From contig CP136064.1 of NCBI GenBank assembly GCA_032622095.1, positions 3,716,280 through 3,780,279 on the forward strand: a stretch of DNA of 64,000 bases, read 5' to 3'. The notes beneath the pieces are model-generated. The model was given only the letters and a program-made list of their open reading frames with translations, had not been told where the DNA came from and did no database searches. Below are positions 46,191 through 58,100 of this stretch, one piece after another (position 1 is the stretch's first letter; every line of letters begins with the position of its first letter). The translations under genes were made by a program, and so were the position numbers. The DNA is from Siphonodentalium dalli (Eukaryota > Mollusca > Scaphopoda > Gadilida > Siphonodentaliidae).

Positions 46191-49100
46191 TTTGTATTAA
46201 ATGGCATTTATGACACAGTACAGTGATATGGATAGTCATATTAAAATTGGGGATTTTTAGTGATTTTCAGAACATTCAACTACAACAGCGTATCGCTTTG
46301 AATTTTTATGTTTTAATTTAAAATGGAAAATTTTAAGGACCTCAGTAATAATTTATTTTGGATTTTGGATAACTGATGACAGGACATGTACTAACTAATT
46401 GTTTTGCTTGGGGTATAAATCAGTGACTTTCATTGAAAAATATGTTCTGGTTTACTCATCATGTGCATAGTTGAGGCATTATTGAATGCAAATGATGGAA
46501 AACTGAATTCTAGTGTTTCATATATAAATGACTTTCATTCAGGAAAATAATTGTGCCGGTTTACTCATTGGGCTATTTTGGCAATCAAAATATGTAATTA
46601 CTAGGCCTGAAACAATCATTGGATACGCCCCTGTATTCTATATACCTTAATTTTGAACTTTGACATTGATACTAGTGTCAAAGGTCATAATTAAATAGTA
46701 CTCAAGATTCATGAATATTTCCCACAATACCTTGATCCATATAAATGCGTTTCGCGCCCAAATCTAATTCATATCGACTCGACATTTCGAATTGTCAACA
46801 TTGGCAAATTTTTTGAAAAATATGTTCTGGTTTGCTCATCATGTGTATACTGAGGCATTATTGAATGCAAATGATGGAAAACTGAATTCTAGTGTTTCAT
46901 ATATAAATGACTTTCATTCAGGAAAATAATTGTGCCGGTTTACTCATTCATGGACACACTTGAGGCAGGTAACCCTTTACCCAACAGAAGGGCCCTGTGC
47001 CAATGCATTCTCTTATATATGCGAGTCGACCATAGGTCGCCTCGCATATATAAGAGAATGCATTGGCTTAACACATTAAAAATTATAAAATTGTTAAAGA
47101 ATGTAAGAAAAAATGGTAAAAAGAGATTTTTTTTAGGCCAATGCATTCTCTTATATATGCGAGGCGAGGCTAATTGTAACTATCACAATGTGGTCAAGAG
47201 CCGTTTCCAATGATATCCACATTTGTATGGTTCTATTGAGGCAGACCGAAGATATTTTAGGCTGTTGAAGCTTTATTTGGCCGGTTCTGGCCGGTTTGTT
47301 GGGTAAAGGGTTAAACCTAACCTTTGTGCATCGCGTCGATGTTCACAAATCAATGAAGAATATAATTATGCTGGTTTCTCATTCACTTGAGGCACTATAT
47401 AATTATTTTGCTTGAGGTAGAAGTCGGTGGCTTTAATTGAATATTTTTCTGGTTTACTCATTCATGGACACACTTGAGGCAGTATTCAATGAACATGTTG
47501 GAAAATATTAATTCTAGTGTTTCACAAATCAATGAAGAATATAATTATGCTGGTTTCTCATTCACTTGAGGCACTATATAATTATTTTGCTTGAGGTAGA
47601 AGTCGGTGGCTTTAATTGAATATTTTTCTGGTTTACTCATTCATGGACACACTTGAGGCAGTATTCAATGAACATGTTGGAAAATATTAATTCTAGTGTT
47701 TCACAAATCAATGAAGAATATAATTATGCTGGTTTCTCATTCACTTGAGGCACTATATAATTATTTTGCTTGAGGTAGAAGTCGGTGGCTTTAATTGAAT
47801 ATTTTTCTGGTTTACTCATTCATGGACACACTTGAGGCAGTATTCAATGAACATGTTGGAAAATATTAATTCTAGTGTTTCACAAATCAATGAAGAATAT
47901 AATTATGCTGGTTTCTCATTCACTTGAGGCACTATATAATTATTTTGCTTGAGGTAGAAGTCGGTGGCTTTAATTGAATATTTTTCTGGTTTACTCATTC
48001 ATGGACACACTTGAGGCAGTATTCAATGAACATGTTGGAAAATATTAATTCTAGTGTTTCACAAATCAATGAAGAATATAATTATGCTGGTTTCTCATTC
48101 ACTTGAGGCACTATATAATTATTTTGCTTGAGGTAGAAGTCGGTGGCTTTAATTGAATATTTGTCTGGTTTACTCATTCATGGACACACTTGAGGCAGTA
48201 TTCAATGAACATGTTGGAAAATATTAATTCTAGTGTTTCACAAATCAATGACTTTCATTGAAGAATATAATTATGCTGGTTTCTCATTCCTTGAGGTACT
48301 ATATAATTATTTTGCTTGAGGTAGAAGTCAGTGGCTTTAATTGAATTTTTTTTTCTGGTTTACTCATTATTAGGTACACTTGAGGCATTATACAATGAAC
48401 ATCATTGAGAACAAGATTCTAGTGTCTCATAAATCAATGACTTTCATTGAAGAATATAATTATGCTGGTTTACTCATTCACTTGAGTCATTGTGTAATTG
48501 GTTTGCTTGAGGTATAAATCAATGACATTAATTAAATAATGTAGACTGTTCACTCATTCATTTGGGCAACTGAGGCATATACTATCATCAAGAGACAGGA
48601 CATACACTATACTAATTGTTTGCTTAAGGTGTCAATCAGTGGATTTCGTTGAAAAAATATATTCTGGTTTACTCATTCATGTGCACACTTGAGGCATTAT
48701 GCAAGGAACATGATGGGAAATTAATTCTAGTTTCTCGAAAATCAATGACTTTCATTGAACAATAAAAATATACTGGTTTACTCATTCATGGACACACTTG
48801 AGGCATCATTCAATGAAAATGATGGAAAACTGAATTCCAGTGTTTCATAAATCAATGCTTTTCATTAAAGAATATAATTATGCTGGTTTACTCATTCACT
48901 TGATGCACTATATATATATTTTTTCTTGAGGTATACATCAGTGACTTTAAATGAAAAAATGTTTTCTGGTTTGCTCATTCTTTGGCCCACTTGAGGCATT
49001 ATTCAATGAAAATCATGGAAAACTAAATTCTAGTGTCTCATAAATCAATGCCTTTCATTGAATGACTCATTCACTTGATGCACTATATAATTATTTTGCT

Positions 49101-52100
49101 TGAGGTATACATCATTGACTTTAAATGAGAAAATATTCTCTGGTTTGCTTATTCTTGGGCACACTTGAGGCATTATTCAATGAAAATCATGGAACACTAA
49201 ATTCTAGTGTCTCATAAATCAATGAATTTCATTGAATGACTCATTCACTTGATGCACTATATAATTATTTTGCTTGAGGTATACACCAGTGACTTTAAAT
49301 GAACAAATATTTTCTGGTTTGCTCATTCTTTGGCACACTTGAAGCATTATTCAATGAAAATCACGGAACACTAAATTCCAATGTTTCATAAATTAATGTT
49401 TTTCATTAAATAATATAATTATGCTGGTTTACCCATTCACTTGGTGCACTATATAATTATTTTGCTTGAGGTATACATCAGTGACTTTAAATGAAAAAAT
49501 ATGCTCTGGTTTGCACATTCTTTGGCACACTTGAAGCATCATTATTCAATGAAAATCATGGAACACTAAATGCTAGTGTCTCATAAATCAATGAATTTTA
49601 TTGAATGACTCACTTGATGCACTATATAATTATTTTGCTTGAGGTATACATCAGTGACTTTAAATGAACAAATATTTTCTGGTTTGCTCATTCTTTGGCA
49701 CACTTGGAGCATTATTCAATGAACATCATGGAACACTCAATTCCATGCAGTGTCTTATAAATCAATGACTTCCATTGAATAATATAATTATGCTGGTTTA
49801 TTCATTCACTTGAGGCACGGTATAATTATTTTGCTTGAGGTATACATCAGTGACTTTAATTGAAAAAATATTTTCTGGTTTGTTCATTCTTTGGCCCACT
49901 TGAGGCATTATTCAATGAAAATCATGGAAAACTAAATTCTAGTGTCTCATCAATAAATGACAGGCGGTTCGAGGCAAGCAACCGCCCTCGCGTGACACGT
50001 GTCCGAGGTTTCCCCACTCTTTAGGCGAAAAGCGTGAACGAGAAATCTCCCGTCGGGGAGTGAGAAATCGTGAGTCAGGCCTCCGAGGTCGTTGCACGGG
50101 CGAGACATTGAAGAATCCAATTATGCTGGTTTACTCATCCACTTGAGGCTTTGTGTAATTGGATTGCTTGAGGTATAAATCAATGACATAAATTAAATAA
50201 TGTAGGCTGGTTCACTCATTCATCTGGACAACTGAGGCATATAACATCACCAAGAGACAGGACATACAATATACGAATTGTCTTGCTTAATGTATCAATC
50301 AGTGGATTTCATTGAAAAATATATTCTGGTGTACTCATTCATGGCATTATTCAATGAAAAATATGGAGAATTGAATACTAGTTTCTCAAAAATCAATGAC
50401 TTTATTTGAACAATATAAATATGCTGGTTTACTCATTCATTGGGACAACTTAGGCATTATTGAATGAAAATCAAGGAAAACTAAATTATTGTGTCTCATA
50501 AATCAACGACTTTCATTGAACAATATAATTATACTGGTTTATTCATTCACTTGAGGCATTATATAATTATTTTGCTAGAAGTGTACATCAGTGACTTTAA
50601 TTGAAAAAATATTTTCTGGCTTACTCGTTCTTTGGTACACTTGAGGCATCATTACTCAATGAAAATCATGGAAAACTAAATCATATTGTTTCATAAATCA
50701 ATGACCTTCATTGGACAATATAAATCAATGAAAATCATGGAAAACTGAATTCTAGTTTCTCATATAACATCACCGAAAGGACAAGACATAATTATAATAA
50801 ATATACTAATTGAAGAATACACGCTGGTTTACTCATTCATTGGGACAAATTAGGCATTATTCAATGAAAATCAAGGAAAACTGAATTTTAGTTTCTCATA
50901 TAACATCGTCAAGGAATTTTGTTTTTCTTTGGTATGTTTAATTTTTGTTTGTTTTGTTTTTCGTTTTTTGGGCATGAAAATCATGAACAAATGGAATCCT
51001 ACTTCTCATGAATGAGTGACTATCGTTGAAGATTATATGCTTGTTATAATTTCTACTATATCACTGACTTTCATTGAAGAATATGTACTGATTTACTTAT
51101 TCATGTGCACAATTGAGGCATTATTCAATGACATTCATGGGAAACTAATTTTAGTTTTTCATATGACAATATCAAGAAACAGGACATATAATATACATAT
51201 TCTTTTGCTTGAGGTATAAATCAGTGACTTTTATTGAAGAATATATGCTGGTTTACTCATTCATTGCGACAACTGAGGCATTATTCAATGAAAATCATGG
51301 AAAACTGAATTCTAGTTTCTCATAGATCAATGACTTTCATCGAAGAATATAATTATGTTGGTTAGCTTGTTCATTTTGGGACAACTGAGGTATTATTCAA
51401 TGAAAATCATGGAGAACTGAATACTAGTTTCTCCTATAATATCTCCAAGAGACAGGACATAACATACTAATTGTTTTGCTTGAGGTATAAATAAATTCTC
51501 TTTTATCATACATCAGTGACTGTTAGTGAAGAATATATAATCATTTACTCATTAATTGGGACAGCAGCGGAGGTAGTATTTAATGAAATTCATAGAAAAC
51601 TGAATTTGGACAAGAGATAGTACATATACTATGATAGTTTTTGCTCACTGTAAGGTAGTAGTTTTCTGAGAGTTTGATGACAAAATTATGAGGTTTATTA
51701 TAACTGATGTGTGGAGCTCACTTATAATAATTTATGAGGTTTATTATAACTGATGTGTGGAGCTCACTTATAATAATTTATGAGGTTTATTATAACTGAT
51801 GTGTGGAGCTCACTTATAATAATTTCTTCATTATCAGCTTAGGGTTATGCTGTTTTAGATGTGGTAATTTATTCTATGATCAGAATAATATGTTCATATT
51901 CCAAGAAATATTTACACTTTGTTATTGTTTCAAATATCACTGACAGCTATATATCAGATAGAGATCATATCTTCTTGTTTCTCTTGGCTTTGTCGTGATA
52001 TTTAATGTACATGGAATAACATATACAAGTCCAATTAATCATATACGATACCAACATCTAATAAACTATTGAACTAGATTCTGAAAATAATATTCTGACT

Positions 52101-55100
52101 ACTATATCTGAACTTTGTACACGATTAGCGATGTTTGTTGACAAATAACTGTAATCTTTTCGTTTACATATACCAGTGGATTCAACACGCGAAATTTCGT
52201 CATTGAGAACTAAAAATTATGAAAATGAAAATAAAATTATCCAAGTTCTCCTTAAAGGTGATGTTTTTACAAGCATATACTTTTTGAATAATTACTAATT
52301 GCGAGTGTGTGTGTTGGGATCCATTTGTTACAGCTTGTGAATTCAATACAAAAGCAAACTTGTATGGCGATAATAACACTGTTTGGTGAGCAATGTAGAT
52401 GATATTAACAGTGTCTGGTGTACTGTCTTACAGGGTTATGTGGCGATAGTAACACTGTTTGGTGATCTATATATGATAATAACCGTGTAGTAACACTGAT
52501 TTATGATGTATATATATGATACTAACAGTGTCTGGTGTGCTGTCTTACGGTGTTGTATGGCGATAGTAACGCCGATTGATTATCTATATAGATGATATTA
52601 ACAGTGTCTGGTGTACTGTCTTACAGGTTTTCACAAACAGGGAGGGAATCTACACGTTTCCACAAAAGTTGTGTACACGGATATGCTAAATGCCTTCATC
52701 AACTCAGCTGAAGAGCTCGGTCTCATATCAAGTGATATAAACGAGGGAGGGGATCACGAAGGTATACACCACAGGTCTCCAGAACAAAAATTTACCCCAC
52801 CCCAATAGTACGTAATCCCATAGAAAGCTATCCAACTTGGCCGGGCCAAATTTTTTATAATTTTTTCAAAGTCCACAAACAGGTTCAAAATACAAAACAA
52901 ATATTTGTGTTACATAAATGCCTCATAAATAGGCAGAAAGATATTTTATTACTCATTGTGTATCCCGTGTAAAAATTGATTTCGAAAAACTCCGGTTATG
53001 AGCACATGTCTGACGCTAACCGCCTGTAAAATTTCACTCGTTCGATATGGTGTCCGCTAAAGTGGGTCACCCTGGTGTGTCAGTTACACAACGCATGTTG
53101 TATTTTAATTACCCAATACATAGCTTGTACATTTTTAAATCTCCTACTGCAGTAAAATGGTAACATATGACACTGTTATAGAAAGCGATGACAGTAGTGT
53201 AGACTATACAAATGTATATTTCCCACTGTTGGCCACTTAACTGATGCATGATATATACGTCAGTACATGGGGTTGATGTTGAGCCATGCGTTATGGGGTT
53301 TGAAATGTTCAATAACGTGCGCATGTTTTTTGTGTTGTATTTAATGTTGGAATGTGTTTTCAGGAGTATCCGTGAATCAGGCCACGATATTCGAAGGATT
53401 CAGGTGGGGGACTGACAAAGCATTCCTAAGACCAGCAATGGATCGAGACAATCTACATATAGTGGACGAAGCTCGTGTGGCCAAGGTAAATGAGAAACTA
53501 TATCTATACCTTAACCAACCTGTAAACAAATCGTCATATCGTCATAACATCAACTTTTATTAGAGTAGCATATAAAACGTTGCCAGACTATCTACACTTC
53601 ATACTACAAAGGAATCGATGAATACCCAGTCCTCATTACAATACAAAGGGATCGATAAATATCCAGTCCTCATTACAATACAAAGGGATGTATGACTTGA
53701 TCGTATTTTCTATATAGCCTAGATATGGCAACGAATTTCAAATGAGCACCATATAAAGATTTAAAGCTAGGGCGCATAATCATCAGCAATGTCTTATCAT
53801 TTCCAAAGAGAAGATTCGCAGATCATAAGATCATTTCGAAAAAAATGCCAATTAATTGCCTTACATTTATATAATATGTGAAGAATGCCAAATCATCGGC
53901 ATTTGTAGATCGCGAACAATAATGTCCAACTCCTAAATCCAAGAATGATTTTAACTTTATTGCAGGTGGTAGTGAAAGATAAACGCGCCATTGGAGTTGA
54001 GTTCTACAGAAATGGCGAGAAACAATACGTGGCTGCTAACAGAGAGGTGATTCTTTCTGCCGGTGCTATAGGCTCTCCACACATTCTGCTCCTCTCAGGG
54101 ATAGGGCCAGCGGAAGATCTGAAGAAATTAAACGTGAGTTGGAAGAATACTCAGCATAAGGATATATATTGAATGTGTGCTTTATTGTCTCCTACTGTTT
54201 ATATCACTTTATGCCAACTTCATCTGTCTCATCTTCTTCTGGTTTATGTCTCATCTTCTCGTTTATGTTTCGGTGGATCAGTCGTACATAGCGAGTCATT
54301 GCACGCGCAAGTCTATACTGGACGCAAGACATGTTTTCAGTCTGCCGGATTTGTGGATATTCGGATGTTTATCTGTCCATCCGCACTTCCGGTAACATAA
54401 TTCCTGCCTGTATATGAATTTTTTGCACGATATATATGTTTAAATTTAGATATACATATATATATAATTTGCATTTTTGATGACGACAGCCGTCAAAGGG
54501 GCACCACTGCGCTTACATCATATTCTCGCGACAGTATCGTAGGTACACTAAATCATTATCCCAGTGGCGGTTCTTACCAGCTTTGGTGGAAGTATAACTG
54601 AATGATTTAATCTTACTAGGCAAATGTGTATTCTCGCGACAGTATCGTAGGTACACTAAATCATTATCCCAGTGGCGGTTCTTACCAGCTTTGGTGGAAG
54701 TATAACTGAATGATTTAATCTTACTAGGCAAATGTGTATACAAGCAACCATTGCATAATACCAAATTCGATTAATTACATTTCTAATTGGAGCCTCTCTT
54801 ATGAAACGATACCGGAATTCAACGAAGAACAAGGTTTTCCGATTCCAATATCCACTATCCATTTTAACATGCGTTGTCGGGTGAGCACGGGGAACGTGCA
54901 TAAACAAATTCAACACCGTGACGTCACACCCTACCTCGGCATTCAAAACTCAAGACAGAACATTCTCGATGGCCATACAGCCGAGACGCTGAGCTAAACG
55001 ACCCGTCAGTTCTGCCAGCAGCTTTGTGCTTTATTATATTTATTATAAGTAGACATACACCCTGCAAGGACAAAAAATGGGCAATAATAATGCTCATCAG

Positions 55101-58100
55101 AAGCCCATTTATGATACTTGGAAATGAGTTAATATCTAGTCTAAAAGATATATTAATTATTTTTCGCAGAAGTAGTACTAAATAGTCAAACAGAATGTTG
55201 ATGTCTTTGAAAAATATAGAAAAAACGAATTTTGAAATTTCCAGGCGAGATATCTTGCCGCCATTTTCGAGCAGGTTATGACGGAGGTTCCCCAGACAGG
55301 ATTAAGCCATTCACCAGTGTGGCTATGAAGATACGACTCCGTGTATAATAATGCTCAAGCTTTTAAATCCATGCCAATGGAAATGTTGAGGGATTTTAAT
55401 TTTATTCTCTGTTGAACGTGCTCTAGCGATGCATCCGTTTATTGACCTAACAGTGGCATATTTCCAGATGTCAGTGAATTATATTCACAGCGGAATGTGC
55501 TCTATTGATGTATCCGTTTATCGACCTAACAACGGCATATTTTCATATCCCAGTTATTGCGGATCTACCTGTTGGTCGTAGATATAACGATGGCATATTT
55601 TCAGATCCCAGTTATTGCTGACCTACCTGTTTAATGGCATACCGATGGTATATTTCCAGATCCCAGTTATTGCTGACCTACCTGTCGGGCGGAGTCTCCA
55701 GGATCACATCTCAATCTTCAACAGTTTCTATCTCAGAAACACATCGACGACCTACATTAACGCCAAATGGCGGGAAGTCAAATCTCTTATCGAATACATC
55801 GGCTACAAATCAGGTGAGTGGTATATATCACCCCTACCTATGGGCAGGGATGTGGCTAGAGGGGGGGGGGGGGTGTGGGTGTTTCACCCCCAGCACAGCA
55901 GAGAGCTATATTTTCAATAGTTGGAAATTTCATACCTGCCAGAACGAAATTTCACACCAACAATAGGTTGAAAATGTTCTTGTAGTTTGATTATAAAACA
56001 ATTTATTGGGGGGAATTTATTGTTTTTCGACCAATATTTGCATATGTTCCTATTTTTGGTCAAAATTTTGACAGAAATGGACATCAGTTGGAAATTTTCC
56101 AACCTTAGGGGGTGACAGGTTGGAAATTTCCAACACTTGGAAAGCTTGTGTCCTGGTCCCTCCCCCGTTGCCAGTCAAAAACTTCTAGTTAATTTAAGAA
56201 AACAATATTGTCATACAATTGGTCAACATTGTCATTGGAATTATCATCAGTTGGAAATTTTCCAACCTAAGTGGGGGTGTAGGGTTTGAAATTTCCTACA
56301 GTAGGAAGGCTTCAGGCTAGTCTAGATGTTAGGATTTAGCGATTTTCTTGTTCAGATTTCAAAATGGTCGGCCCGGTGTGTCATTACCCCATCCACATGG
56401 CCAATACAAAACTGGTAATTAGTTTAGCAAAACAATATTTTACTACATTTGGTCAAACTTGTAGACATAAATGGTCATCAGTTGAAGAATTTTCCAACCT
56501 GAGGGGGAGCATGAGGTTTGAAATTTCCAACACTAGGAAAGCTTCAGTTGAGGCCAGTCTAGATGCTAGGATTTGCGATTTTCTTGTATATAGTTTTCAA
56601 ATTTTTCTCACACCGGGCCAAACAACCATGGTCGGCCCAGTGTTTCCTGGTCTGTTGTCGGTAGCTGTGTGCATTTGTCTGGAATTAGATCACTAGTTGT
56701 TTTTTTTGGGGGCAATTTTCAGGTTAAAATATCTTAATGTTCTCATACTGGGAAAATAGAAGCATGGCTTATGAATATATAGGAAATTAGGCCTGAGCAT
56801 GAGGTACAATGGGGGGGGGGTGCAAATGGAATTATGTAAAAAGTTGTGTTAGTGGGATTCCGACTCAAGGGGGGGGGGGGGGGGGTGTGCAAATGGAATT
56901 ATGCAAAAAGTTGTGTTGGTGTGTTTCCGACGGAAGGGGGGGGGGTGCAGTTGGAAATTCCAAGGTGGACACCCCCCAAGCGGAGACCCTCTAGCCACAT
57001 CCCTGCATATGGGGTATATGTAGAAGCCTAGAACCTGCCGACGACTTTGGATATACTATGACTGTTCGCTTCTTTGAGCATAGCAACTCCTCCGAGGAAA
57101 ACTAATGTGTGCCTGTTTGAACACACTGGACAATTGAACATCATTAGATATATTGAGCGAGGGGAGAGAGAGAGAGAGAGAGAGAGCGATATCCCCGTTT
57201 TATTACCGCTAACATTGTCTAAAATGCGTACACAAAATATATATATAAGCATGTTCTACCCTTGTTGGTTGTGAGTCAAATATATTGCTACCACATATTA
57301 TTGACATTATGTATATTGTAATTTGCGCATGTACATATTGATCCTGATTTCATATATTTCCCTTCCATGTACATTGCACAGGTCCATTCTCTACAGTTGG
57401 AGCACAAGGAAATTTATTTTACAAAACTAAAACAGAACTGAAGAGCGGTGATATCCAGGTTATTCTTACCGTATCACAAAATAAAGAGCGATGGGTATTT
57501 AGTGACTACTACAATTATGACGAACAGGTATATAAAGCTAATAACTAAATGTATCAGCGATTTATATACAACAAAAAATACCAAAATAATCGAAAACCTT
57601 GAAGTTAGATTTTAAGCCACTATATATAAAGCATTCACAATGCAGACTTACTTGATCTTTAACACGCCAGTAAAAATACGACCTTCTATAACAAAAATCG
57701 CCTAAGTGCACATCAGCCACTTACTGAACCATGAAACAAGGCTCTACCACCAACCAGAAAACTGAAAGAAGATCTGAATTTGTGTTCACTTTCCGAACAG
57801 GAAAAAGGCGAGAAACATTTGTTCGTTTCTCAATCCCACATCATTAGATGCGCAACACATACTCGAAAATTCATGATCGAGCCCCCGGTTCATTGATCAC
57901 ATTGTGATGGTTACAGTTATGCCCTGTGCCAATGCATTCTCTTATATATGCGAGTCGACCATAGGTCGCCTCGCATATATAAGAGAATGCATTGGCCTAA
58001 CAATTTTTTATCATTTTTTTTAAAAATAAATGTTTCTTACAAGTTTTAGGACATAAAATAAAAAAACATCCATTACCATGCAGGGAGTCCCACACATATA

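Larger units (their letters stand above)
46380..51640 (+). repeat. About 180-bp satellite filling GMC intron 3
   Basis: The unit contains TTTGCTTGAGGTATAAATCA, TTCTGGTTTACTCATTCA, CACTTGAGGCATTATTCAAT and CTAGTGTTTCATAAATCAAT. Units from 47344 to 48239 are five almost identical 179-bp copies (starts 47344, 47523, 47702, 47881, 48060). Flanking units are strongly diverged, 130-200 bp, with deletions and inserts. Interrupted by a MITE (46973-47310) and a GC-rich insert (49961-50105). There are no genes in these 5.2 kb. Confidence 0.92.

Noticed and set aside
49961-50105. tRNA or tRNA-derived gene because of GGTTCGA
   Set aside because: No A box at the right distance and no cloverleaf can be drawn.
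54173-54400. Overlapping 70-75 codon frames in GMC intron 6
   Set aside because: They begin just after the exon 6 donor, lack motifs and are interrupted quickly; intron sequence.
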